Shown here piece by piece: positions 18,710 through 27,831 of a stretch of 64,000 nucleotides of DNA. Location of the stretch: assembly GCF_023721835.1 (NCBI RefSeq), contig NZ_JAMKFE010000004.1:124001-188000 (forward strand). Direction: 5' to 3'. Position 1 is the first letter of the stretch; each line of letters starts with the position of its first letter. A program made the translations under genes and the position numbers. Under the pieces are notes generated by a model that did not search any database, was not told the DNA's origin, and saw nothing but the letters and a program-made list of their open reading frames with translations. Origin of the DNA: Caldimonas mangrovi. GTDB lineage: Bacteria > Pseudomonadota > Gammaproteobacteria > Burkholderiales > Burkholderiaceae_C.

Positions 18710-21700
18710 ATGATCGACCCGAGATCCGCCTTGCACACTGCGTGGCAGCGAACCGAGTACCAAGACCTTCTGTCCGTACCGGTCACGGCCTTCGTCGGCA
18801 TCGACCTGCCGGGGGCCGGCCTGCTGCGTCGCCTGGGCATCGTCAGCATTTTCGACCTTGCGCATGCCTCGGCCTTCATGGCCGCGGAGGAACTGGTGCG
18901 TGCCGCGCAGGACACCTCGCACCCTTTCCATCGCCTGGGCCGCGTCGGCAGCGATCTCGTACAGGGAAGCGGGACGCAGTTGCCGGTCGAGCAATGGCCG
19001 CTGCAGCGGACGGCGTTGCTCAGCGCAGTGGGGCCGCAGGTCGAGTCTCAACTGGCACAGCAGTTCGATCTGCATACCATCGGCGAACTGGCCGGTTGGC
19101 AGCCCTACCGCAACGCCAAGGAGATCGTGCAGCTGGCGGCCGGGCTGGAGGCACCGCCTCAACCCGATGACGGGTCGACACCGGCCGACCTGCTGCCCGC
19201 CAATGGGCAGTACCCGACCGACCGAGCGTACTACCGCAGCATCCTGCTGCGCAAGCTGGCCGATGCCGAGGACGGCATCCCGCTCGAAAAGGCAGGCGGT
19301 CTGGACCTCAGCCTGGTGACCTCGGACGCCGCAAGCGGTTTCGGCTACGGCGCCTACGTCACCTGGGAGCAGGTGTGGTTCGGCCAGGGGCTGGTGCTGG
19401 GCAACCTGCTGCACTCGCTGGCGCTGGCTCCCGGCGAGGCCACCATGATCGCCGTCGTGGACTGGACGCGCACCCTGTCGGCGTCGACGGCGGAATCCAT
19501 CGATCAGCTCGAATCCCTGTCGGCCTCCACCGAGCAGAAACGGGCCCTGTCAGAGGTGACGCATGGCGTGACCAGCGAGGTGCAGAACGGGTTCTCGAAC
19601 ACCTCCACCCATTCGACGACGGCCGGCGCTGCGGTCACCGGCGGCGGCGCCGGGGGGCTGGGCGCGTTGATTCCCATTCCCGACACGCCCGTTCTGGCCT
19701 CCATCACAGCGGCGCTCGGCTTTGGTGCAGGAGCGGGGGCGTCGAACACGTCGGGGGAATCGACCACCGTGACTTACACGGCCGGCACGCGGGAGACGTT
19801 TGCCGAGTACGCGCAGAACATCACCGAGTCGACGCAACAGCACGCCACATCGGCGCGCAGCCGGCGGGCATCGGTGGTGCAGGAGGTGCGCGAGTCGACC
19901 AGTGAGACCTTGCAGACCCGCGTGGTCGCCAACTACAACCACATGCACGCGCTGTCCGTTCTGTACTACGAAGTGGTGCAGGTCTATCGCGTGTCGCTGC
20001 GCGTGGCCCGTGCCGAGAAGTGCGCGTTCGTGCCCATCACGCCGCTCGATTTTTCAGATGACGCGATGATCGAACGGTTCGCGCCGATCCTGCGGCAGGT
20101 GGCCCGCGACCCGCACCTTGCCAAGATGCTCCGCATGCCGGTACGAACCTCGTTGGTCGCACCGGTGAACGGCGCTCGCTACGAGCGCTTGCCGAGCCTG
20201 GCCTCCGCGCCTCAGGGCCCGTCCGGACTCGCGCCCGCCGACAGAACCCGCAGGTTGGACACGGGCAGCTGGACGGGCGTGGAAGTGAATGGCACGCCCA
20301 CCTCGTGGGACTCGTTCAATCCGACTGCAGCGGCCGAGATTCCCGGCCCCCTGCGCGTGACGCCGACCGCGCTGTTCAAGACGGTCTCCGCCAAGGCGGG
20401 CGATACCAGTATCCCGGTGACCGTGACATTCAGCGACGGCATGGCCGTGAGCCTGGCCGGCACTTCGCTGGACCGGCCGGTGCTGGACGTGGAGTCGTTG
20501 GTCGTACTCATCCCTCCCGAACTCGGCGCCAGCGAGGTGCAGCTCGAACTCGGCATCGCCGCAGGCAGCATCACCGAGCGCTATCGCATCACCATGCCGA
20601 CCGCCGGCGCGCAGCCCAACCTGGAACATCTTCAACTGGTGGCGCTGGTGGTCGTGGGCGGGGACGTCAGCGCCACCGATCTGGCCCTCGCGCGTGCCCA
20701 CCTGATCGCCGAAGCGGCCTGGTACACCGCCCGCATCTGGGAGCGCGTGGACACGACCACGCTTTCCGCATTGCTCGCGCAGTATCGCTACCAGGGCCGC
20801 CCGCTGCTGTCGACAGTCGACCCGCGTCTGTTGGCAGTGACCGGCACGCACGCCGTGTTCAGGATGCTGCTCGACAACGCGGGCAAGGCCGCGTGGCTGA
20901 AGGAACTGGACGAGTGGGGCCTGACCGGGCCCGACAGCCAGCGCGACGACCTGGTGCCGCTGCCCACGGGCGGTGTGTTCGCCGAAGCCGTGCTCGGCCG
21001 TTCCAATGCGGCGGAGAAGCTGGACCTGACGCGGTTCTGGAACTGGCAGGAATCGCCGATTCCGCTCCTTCCTCCCGCCATCGCGGCGCTGCAGGCCGGG
21101 CAGCACACCTCGACGTCCGCGCCCACCCCCGGGCAGCTCGACGCGCCGATCGTCAATCTGGTTCAACCCAACCCGATGCCAGACCCGACCGGCATCGGCG
21201 CCACGCTGGGCCTGCTGCAGGCTGCCAACATCTTTCGCGACATGAGCTTCGGCGGTGAGAACATCGGCGCGCTGAACGCTGCCACCGCGGCCTCCCTCGC
21301 GGCGCACCAGGCAGCGCTCAATGCTGCACAGCAGGCGTTCGCCACGGCGGCCGACGTCGCTTCCTCGGCGTCGATGACCGGCGCCTTGATGAACGCCGGC
21401 CTGCTGAAGCCGCAGGCGCCCGCACCCGCGCCGTCCTCGTCTCCCGCACCGTCTCCCGCACCGTCGCCTGGGCCCGGCAACCCGCCAGCGCCCACGCCCA
21501 CGCCGGCGCCCCCACCCGATCCGCAGCCGACCCCCGTCCCCCCGCCTGCACCGGAACCCGCGCCCGTCCCGCAGCCCGAGGAGGACGAGGAGGATGCCCC
21601 CCCGCAGCGGCATTTCGTGCTCGACCTCACCGTACCTTATCCGTGCGTGCTGATGGCACCGGCTTTCGCAGCCAGGAATGCGATCCCGCAGGACCTGCCG

Positions 21701-22735
21701 ACTCTGCTCGCCACGCCCTTGGAGATCATGCTTGGCTGGCAGGAGCAGGTCGGCTTCGACGCGGAGGACACAGCCGGGCTGACCGAAGCGCTGACCTATC
21801 TCGCGACGCTCACCGTTCCCGGGCTGGGCGAGATCGTGCTGATCTACGAGGGTTTGTCGGCGTTGATCGATCTGCTCGGCGCCGAGGGCCTGATCAGCCA
21901 GGAAACGCTCGACTTCCTCATTGAGAAGATGGGAGCACTGATCCGGTTGCTGCAGGCAGCGATGCTGCCCGCCATCATCGGCGACCATTGGCTTTCGATC
22001 GAGGTGGGTGTGCTGGTCGAGAACGGCCAGCTCAACTACAGCGTGCTGCCCAATTCCACCGAGGTCCGGTATGGCGCGCTCACGCATGTCGAGCGCAACG
22101 CGGAGATGCCTTGGTGGGCTGCGGCAGGCATGAGCCCCACCAACATCAAGACGATGTTCGACAACTCTCGACTCGCCGGGCATGCCGAAATCGATGCGGA
22201 AGGCGCGTACGTCGTCTCGCTCACGGGCTCGCCCAAGTTGCCGATGAGCTGGGTCGGCGTGGCATACGACCTTCTCGGGCAGGCGCAGGACACCCTGGCC
22301 GACATTGCGGAGCGGGCGAGTGCCGAACAGGGCGTCCTGACCGTGCTGGCAGAAAAGCTCGGCGTGGACGATGTCGTCGGCGGCCTCGGCGCCGCCGTGC
22401 AAGGCTGGTTCGACTGGTGGAGAGACTCGCTGTATGAACCGCTCGATCAATGGATGGGCTCCGAGATCAACTTCGACTTCACCGTGCGCATCCAACCCAG
22501 CAGCATCGGCACCTGGACGGCGAAGGTGACGTGCCACCACGACGAATTCCCGCGCTATACGCTCACTTTGAAGGACGGCGACGGCAACACCCTGCCGCTC
22601 TACGAGGGACCTGCGGCCATCGAAAGCCTGGCGCTCGGGCCGCTGGCGTTGAAGGCGGTCACACCGCCGGCAGGACCGGAGCGCAATCTCGACATCCCCT
22701 ACAGCTGGTTCCAGCCCTGGGTGGAGGAGACATGA
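18710..22735 (+). CDS. 1341-residue orphan protein of unknown function
   Basis: Starts at ATG 18710 after AGGGAGA. No signal peptide. Residues about 20-50 and 120-145 look like two helix-hairpin-helix-type units (GLLRRLGIVSIFDLAHA; FDLHTIGELAGWQPYRNA). Residues about 205-430 form a distinctive block: GYGAYVTWEQVWFGQGLVLG, SLALAPGEATMIAVVDWTR, a Ser/Thr/Ala/Gly-rich section with a hydrophobic glycine-rich core (about 300-345), and YNHMHALSVLYYEVVQVYRV (408 onward). A Pro/Ala-rich acidic linker (about 900-968) separates a C-terminal region with hydrophobic helices (about 1035-1090) and a beta-rich end. I cannot name the family. It stands between two two-component systems and is alone in its transcription unit. 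Confidence 0.85.
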   Translation: MIDPRSALHTAWQRTEYQDLLSVPVTAFVGIDLPGAGLLRRLGIVSIFDLAHASAFMAAEELVRAAQDTSHPFHRLGRVGSDLVQGSGTQLPVEQWPLQRTALLSAVGPQVESQLAQQFDLHTIGELAGWQPYRNAKEIVQLAAGLEAPPQPDDGSTPADLLPANGQYPTDRAYYRSILLRKLADAEDGIPLEKAGGLDLSLVTSDAASGFGYGAYVTWEQVWFGQGLVLGNLLHSLALAPGEATMIAVVDWTRTLSASTAESIDQLESLSASTEQKRALSEVTHGVTSEVQNGFSNTSTHSTTAGAAVTGGGAGGLGALIPIPDTPVLASITAALGFGAGAGASNTSGESTTVTYTAGTRETFAEYAQNITESTQQHATSARSRRASVVQEVRESTSETLQTRVVANYNHMHALSVLYYEVVQVYRVSLRVARAEKCAFVPITPLDFSDDAMIERFAPILRQVARDPHLAKMLRMPVRTSLVAPVNGARYERLPSLASAPQGPSGLAPADRTRRLDTGSWTGVEVNGTPTSWDSFNPTAAAEIPGPLRVTPTALFKTVSAKAGDTSIPVTVTFSDGMAVSLAGTSLDRPVLDVESLVVLIPPELGASEVQLELGIAAGSITERYRITMPTAGAQPNLEHLQLVALVVVGGDVSATDLALARAHLIAEAAWYTARIWERVDTTTLSALLAQYRYQGRPLLSTVDPRLLAVTGTHAVFRMLLDNAGKAAWLKELDEWGLTGPDSQRDDLVPLPTGGVFAEAVLGRSNAAEKLDLTRFWNWQESPIPLLPPAIAALQAGQHTSTSAPTPGQLDAPIVNLVQPNPMPDPTGIGATLGLLQAANIFRDMSFGGENIGALNAATAASLAAHQAALNAAQQAFATAADVASSASMTGALMNAGLLKPQAPAPAPSSSPAPSPAPSPGPGNPPAPTPTPAPPPDPQPTPVPPPAPEPAPVPQPEEDEEDAPPQRHFVLDLTVPYPCVLMAPAFAARNAIPQDLPTLLATPLEIMLGWQEQVGFDAEDTAGLTEALTYLATLTVPGLGEIVLIYEGLSALIDLLGAEGLISQETLDFLIEKMGALIRLLQAAMLPAIIGDHWLSIEVGVLVENGQLNYSVLPNSTEVRYGALTHVERNAEMPWWAAAGMSPTNIKTMFDNSRLAGHAEIDAEGAYVVSLTGSPKLPMSWVGVAYDLLGQAQDTLADIAERASAEQGVLTVLAEKLGVDDVVGGLGAAVQGWFDWWRDSLYEPLDQWMGSEINFDFTVRIQPSSIGTWTAKVTCHHDEFPRYTLTLKDGDGNTLPLYEGPAAIESLALGPLALKAVTPPAGPERNLDIPYSWFQPWVEET

Positions 22736-22794
22736 ACCGGGCGCCGTTCGCGGCGAGCCGGCCGCGGGGGGCTGCGGCAAGACGTGGCGGTCCC

Positions 22795-24774
22795 TCAAGC
22801 CGCACCGTCGAACGGCTCCCCTCGAACCCAGACTGAAAACAGCGCTCCCCCTTCCGGCCGATTCGTTCCTTTCAGGTCGCCTCCATACCGCTCCACGATG
22901 GAGCGGCTGATCCACAGGCCCAGGCCGGTGCCGTCCTTCTTGCGTGTGACGAACGGCTGGAACAGCTCCGCGAGCAGCTCCTCGCTCAGCCCCGGCCCGG
23001 TGTCGGCCACCTCGACGACCACGCCGACGTCGCTCCAGTCGCGCGCCGACAGGCGCAGCACGCCGCCCTCGGGCATGGCCTGCACGGCATTGACGATCAG
23101 GTTGATCAGCACCTGCTGCAGTTCCTGCCGGTTGATTCCCACCGGCCGCGTGGCCTGCAAATCGCGTTCGACCTGAATCTTCGTCTTCGCGAGCAGGTGG
23201 CTGGCCAGCACCAGGCTGGCTTCCAGCGCTTCGTGCACGTCGACCGCCTCGACATAGCCTGCGTATTCGGTGGGGCGGGCGAACTGCAGCAGCTGCGTGA
23301 CGATCAGGCGCATGCGTTCGATCTGCTCGTCCATCAGCTTCAGCTCGGGGGCCACGCGCTGCGCATGCGGGCCGAGCAGCTCGCGCACGAGGTCGAGATT
23401 GCCCTGGATCACCGCGATCGGGTTGTTCACCTCGTGCGCGACGCTGGCCGTCAACTGTCCGATCGCGGCGAGCTTCTCGCTTTTCACCAGCTGCTGCTGT
23501 GCCAGTTCGAGGTCGCGGGTGCGCTCCGCCACCTTGCGGTCGAGTTCTTCGCCCCAGCGCTGCAGCGCACGGGTCTTGTCGTCGACGACGTCGAGCAGGT
23601 GGTCGAGGTGGCCGGCCAGCCGGCCGATCTCGTCGTGCGACGCGACCGGGCCGACGCGCGCTCGCGGATGGCCGGCCTCGACCGCGCTCATCGTGCGCGC
23701 CATCTGCTCGATCGGCTGGAAGATGCCGCGAGCCAGCCGCAGCGACACCCAGGCAGCGCCGACCATGACACCGAAGAAGATCACGCCGATGCTGGCCAGC
23801 GCGGCGTACTTGACCAGCGTGAACGGCCGTTCCAGGTAGCCGACATAGAGCATGCCGACGCGCCGACCCTGGCGGTCCTGCAGTGGCTGATAGGCGGACA
23901 CGTACCAGTCGTTGACGACAAAAGCGCGGTCGAGCCAGGTGCTGCCGCGGCCGAGCACGGCGTCGCGCACGGCCTGCGAGACGCGCGTGCCGATCGCGCG
24001 CTCCTTGCCGAACAGGCGCACGTTGGTGGTGATGCGCACGTCCTCGAGGAACAGCGTGGCCGTGCCCTGGCTGCCGAAGGGCAGCGAGCCTTCCGGGTAG
24101 ACGATCTCGTTGATGTGGTCGATGAAACCGAGGTTGCGGTTCAGCAGCACGCCACCGCGCACCTGCGCCAGCAGGCGGCCGTCCGGGGCGAGCACCGGTG
24201 CCGTCGCCAGCACCAGCAGGGCGCGATCCTCGGTGCGCCGGTCGGTCGGAGCCGCGCCTTCGGTCGGCACCAGTGGAATGCCCAGCCGCTCGGCCAGCGG
24301 TGGGGCGATGCGGCGGACTTCCTCGAAGCCCAGCAACTCGACGCTGGCCTGCGGCGGCCCGTCGGACACCGGAGCGCGATCGAGTGCCTGCACCGTGGAG
24401 GCCGGCGCCCCCCAACTTGCCGCGACCAGCCGGCCGGACGCGTCGTAGACGTTCAGGAAGTCCAGCGCTGCCCGTTGCTGGAAGCGCTGCAGCAGCGCCT
24501 GCATTTGCGGTGAGGTGCCTTGCGCCAGCGTGAGGTGCAAGGGGTGCGATTGCGCCACGGCGTCGGTGCCGGCGCCCACCTCGCCGAGCACACGCTCGAA
24601 ATAGCCTTGTGCGACAGCGAGATCGCTGCGCACCTTGGTGATCAGCAGGCGGTCGATCGCGGTATCGCTCCACCACAGCAGGATCACGCCGAGCAGCGGT
24701 AGCACCACCGCCAGCGGCAGCAGCACCATCCACAGCAGCTTGGCGCGAATGGGCAGGCGCTCGAACTTCACCAC
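22795..24774 (-). CDS. Sensor histidine kinase of an NtrC-type two-component system
   Basis: 659 residues from GTG 24774, ten bases after the regulator's stop, so the pair is an operon. N-terminal membrane helix (about 12-35), a long periplasmic single-Cache-type sensor (about 40-310), second membrane helix (about 318-340), HAMP (about 340-395), coiled coil, then HisKA with His447 in ASVAHEVNNPIAVIQGN and HATPase motifs NLIVNAVQAM, DTGPGLSE, GTGLGLWIS. The architecture matches NtrB/DctB/ZraS-like kinases that feed sigma-54 activators. The ligand is unknown; the neighbouring formate dehydrogenase operon makes an electron-donor or redox-related signal attractive. Confidence 0.92.
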   Translation of the reverse strand: MVKFERLPIRAKLLWMVLLPLAVVLPLLGVILLWWSDTAIDRLLITKVRSDLAVAQGYFERVLGEVGAGTDAVAQSHPLHLTLAQGTSPQMQALLQRFQQRAALDFLNVYDASGRLVAASWGAPASTVQALDRAPVSDGPPQASVELLGFEEVRRIAPPLAERLGIPLVPTEGAAPTDRRTEDRALLVLATAPVLAPDGRLLAQVRGGVLLNRNLGFIDHINEIVYPEGSLPFGSQGTATLFLEDVRITTNVRLFGKERAIGTRVSQAVRDAVLGRGSTWLDRAFVVNDWYVSAYQPLQDRQGRRVGMLYVGYLERPFTLVKYAALASIGVIFFGVMVGAAWVSLRLARGIFQPIEQMARTMSAVEAGHPRARVGPVASHDEIGRLAGHLDHLLDVVDDKTRALQRWGEELDRKVAERTRDLELAQQQLVKSEKLAAIGQLTASVAHEVNNPIAVIQGNLDLVRELLGPHAQRVAPELKLMDEQIERMRLIVTQLLQFARPTEYAGYVEAVDVHEALEASLVLASHLLAKTKIQVERDLQATRPVGINRQELQQVLINLIVNAVQAMPEGGVLRLSARDWSDVGVVVEVADTGPGLSEELLAELFQPFVTRKKDGTGLGLWISRSIVERYGGDLKGTNRPEGGALFSVWVRGEPFDGAA

Positions 24775-24784
24775 ACGCGACGTC

Positions 24785-26158
<1,374 letters not shown>

Positions 26159-26212
26159 GGCGGTCGCTGGGCGTCAAGGGCCCGCGACCGCGATGGTAGC
26201 CCTACACAGGCC

Positions 26213-26584
26213 CTAGTGGACCTGTACCTCGATGCGGCGCGGTTGCGCGTGTTCCTGCTTGGGGATGCGCAGCTCCAGCACACCGTTCTTCAGGTTGGCC
26301 TCGATGCGCGCCCCGTCCAGCTCGCGGCTGAGCGTGAACGAGCGGCGATAGCGCGGTACGCGCACTTCGGCGTACACGGGTTCCAGCCCTTCGGGCAGCT
26401 GCGGGGCCATGCCGCCTTCGATGTGCAGGGTGTCGCCTTCGACCTTCAGTTCCAGCTGCTCCTTCGGCACGCCGGGCAGGTCGGCCAGCAGGGTGATGCC
26501 GGTATCGTCCTCCAGCACGTCGACGCGCGGCACCATGGCGCGCACTTCGGTGTCGCCCGGTTTGGCGAGTTGGCGGTCATTCAT
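26213..26584 (-). CDS. Small heat-shock protein, Hsp20 family (second gene)
   Basis: 123 residues; ATG 26584 chosen because AGGAG lies eight bases upstream in the messenger. The alpha-crystallin domain runs from PRVDVLEDDTGITLLADLPG to the C-terminal NGVLELRIPK, the conserved G-V-L-x-L/I motif. Unlike classical Hsp20 it has a very short N-terminal arm (about 25 residues) and ends EVQVH, without an obvious I-x-I anchor. An ATP-independent holdase that keeps unfolding proteins soluble. It lies 32 bases downstream of the other Hsp20 gene and shares its heat-shock-type promoter. Confidence 0.92.
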   Translation of the reverse strand: MNDRQLAKPGDTEVRAMVPRVDVLEDDTGITLLADLPGVPKEQLELKVEGDTLHIEGGMAPQLPEGLEPVYAEVRVPRYRRSFTLSRELDGARIEANLKNGVLELRIPKQEHAQPRRIEVQVH

Positions 26585-26616
26585 GATGCATTTCTCCTGA
26601 ATCTGGTCGGCGCGTC

Positions 26617-27069
26617 TCACTGCACCGCGATGCGCCGGGGTTGAGCCGATTCGCGGCGCGCGACACTGACGCGCAGCACGCCGTCACGATATGTGGCACT
26701 GACCCGCGAGGGGTCGATGTCCTGCGGCAGACTGATCGCGCGCTTGAACTTGCCACCCACGCGTTCGCGGGTGTAGACCGTGGCCTTGCCTTCCGGCTGC
26801 GGCAGGTCCGGCGAGCGTTCGCCGGCGAGCGTCAGCACGCCGCGATCGAGCGAGACCTCGATCTTCGACGCGTCGAGCCCGGGCGCGAAGGCGTAGACCT
26901 CGACACTGGTCGGCGTGTTGCCGATGTTCAGCGCGGGGTAGGAGCCCGGCGCCACCGAGCGGATGCTGGCCGGCAGGCCGGCCGTGCCGAAGATGTCGTT
27001 CATCTCCCGGCGCAGACGGTCGAATTCTCCGAACAGGCTGCCCGGGAAGCTGAGCATCGATTCATACAT
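26617..27069 (-). CDS. Small heat-shock protein, Hsp20 family (first gene)
   Basis: 150 residues from ATG 27069, with GGAGGAACC as a strong ribosome site; a longer frame upstream has no such signal. N-terminal arm with LFGEFDRLRREMNDIFG, then the alpha-crystallin domain (ALNIGNTPTSVEVYAFAPG ... RDGVLRVSVARRE). The C-terminus ends PRRIAVQ, giving an I-x-V-type anchor for oligomer assembly. It is the promoter-proximal member of a two-gene hsp20 operon, and its C-terminal PRRI-V-V ending is shared with the second protein (PRRIEVQVH), consistent with hetero-oligomers or an old duplication. Confidence 0.93.
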   Translation of the reverse strand: MYESMLSFPGSLFGEFDRLRREMNDIFGTAGLPASIRSVAPGSYPALNIGNTPTSVEVYAFAPGLDASKIEVSLDRGVLTLAGERSPDLPQPEGKATVYTRERVGGKFKRAISLPQDIDPSRVSATYRDGVLRVSVARRESAQPRRIAVQ

Positions 27070-27139
27070 GACGGTTCCTCCATTCGACAGTTTCGATGCC
27101 GGGTCCGGCGTGACACGGCGCGCCGGCATCTGACAAGCG

Positions 27140-27167
27140 AGATAGGAGCTGCCGCCTGCGTTTCAAG
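27140..27167 (-). promoter_or_regulatory. Sigma-32-like heat-shock promoter of the hsp20 pair
   Basis: On the minus strand CTTGAAA (-35) and CCTATCT (-10) are separated by 14 bases, close to the sigma-32 consensus CTTGAAA / CCCCATnT. The site lies about 70-100 bases before the first hsp20 start codon. This fits known regulation of small heat-shock genes; the match itself is read directly from sequence. Confidence 0.65.
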
Positions 27168-27208
27168 AGCCCTGCCGATGACGAAAAAGCTAAGTGATCC
27201 AGTAGGGT

Positions 27209-27224
27209 ATGCAACGAATTGCAT
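27209..27224. promoter_or_regulatory. Inverted repeat ATGCAA-CGAA-TTGCAT
   Basis: Perfect 6-base arms around a 4-base centre, located between the heat-shock promoter and the CGACAA palindromes. No T run, so not a terminator. Possible operator of unknown regulator. Confidence 0.35.
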
Positions 27225-27247
27225 AGGCACCCATGCTGCGGTGCAGC

Positions 27248-27285
27248 CGACAAGTTGTCGCCACCAAGCCGCGACAATTTGTCGC
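27248..27285. promoter_or_regulatory. Paired palindromes CGACAA-n-TTGTCG, candidate activator sites
   Basis: CGACAAGTTGTCG (27248-27260) and GCGACAATTTGTCGC (27271-27285) share the same 6-base arms with one central base. Their centres are 24 bases apart, which puts them on nearly the same DNA face. They lie about 110-150 bases upstream of the predicted start from the sigma-54-like promoter, the usual distance for an NtrC-type activator's upstream sites. Identity of the binding protein is inference. Confidence 0.55.
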
Positions 27286-27373
27286 ATACGGGACGGGAGC
27301 AGGGTGGGGGCCGCGCAGGGACGCGGCCGGCGACCCGAGGAGCGCCCGTTGCGGCAGCGACGGCGACGGTGCC

Positions 27374-27388
27374 TGGCACGGAACCCGC
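27374..27388 (+). promoter_or_regulatory. Sigma-54-like promoter of the formate dehydrogenase operon
   Basis: TGGCACG-GAAC-CCGC keeps the invariant GG (-24) and GC (-12) dinucleotides with exactly 10 bases between them; the -24 half is a perfect TGGCACG, the -12 half has CCGC where TTGC is preferred. It lies 187 bases before the first gene of the operon. The weak -12 half is the main reason for caution. Confidence 0.5.
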
Positions 27389-27574
27389 TTCGGCTCGAAC
27401 AGCGGCGGCAGCGAGAAGCATCAATGCTGCGATGCAGCAGTGGTTTCTGCCTGGCTGCGCGCGAACTGCGTACGCGGCGGCGTGCAATCGGGTGCCAAGG
27501 CCGATAGGATGATTCAGCTTCGCCCTCCACGAGTCGCACGCCGCGCCACAGCGAAGCAGGTCCAGGAGAAGACC

Positions 27575-27781
27575 ATGAGCCAGCCAGATGCGCAGATTTC
27601 CCGGCGGCGCCTGTTCGCCGGTGCGGGAGCGGCAACCGCCGTGGCCGCCGTAGCGGCTCTCGTGCCGCAGGCGCCCGAACCCGAAGCCGTGGCAGCCCCG
27701 CCCGAGCCTGCCGACCCCGGCCGCAAGGGCTACCAGCTCACCGAACACGTACAGCGCTACTACCAGACAGCGCGCGTCTGA
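27575..27781 (+). CDS. Formate dehydrogenase region Tat-target peptide
   Basis: 68 residues. A twin-arginine signal (SRRRLFAGAGAATAVAAVAAL) makes up most of the first half; the remainder is Pro/Ala-rich followed by KGYQLTEHVQRYYQTARV. This matches the short proteins regularly found at the head of formate dehydrogenase operons in proteobacteria (formate dehydrogenase region TAT target family). Role unproven; perhaps a chaperone or export partner of the catalytic subunit. AGGAGAAGACC precedes ATG; the alpha subunit starts 50 bases downstream. Confidence 0.88.
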   Translation: MSQPDAQISRRRLFAGAGAATAVAAVAALVPQAPEPEAVAAPPEPADPGRKGYQLTEHVQRYYQTARV

Positions 27782-27831
27782 AGGCGCGCGCCTTCGCCCG
27801 ACGCCGTCCCCAGCAGCCGCCAGGAGACATC

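Larger units (their letters stand above)
27070..27574. other. 505-bp intergenic regulatory region between hsp20 and formate dehydrogenase operons
   Basis: No credible gene is present. It holds the minus-strand heat-shock promoter, a separate inverted repeat ATGCAA-CGAA-TTGCAT, two related palindromes built on CGACAA/TTGTCG, and a plus-strand sigma-54-like element, each listed separately. Confidence 0.7.

Noticed and set aside
22732-22836. 34-codon frame starting in the stop of the orphan giant
   Set aside because: Short, Arg/Pro/Ser-rich and overlapping the kinase gene end on the other strand; no support beyond the ATGA overlap.
20054-24733. 1559-residue open frame on the minus strand
   Set aside because: It runs antisense to the orphan giant and then out of frame through the kinase gene; composition is Arg/Gly/Ala-rich without any motif. 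High-GC DNA keeps antisense frames open.
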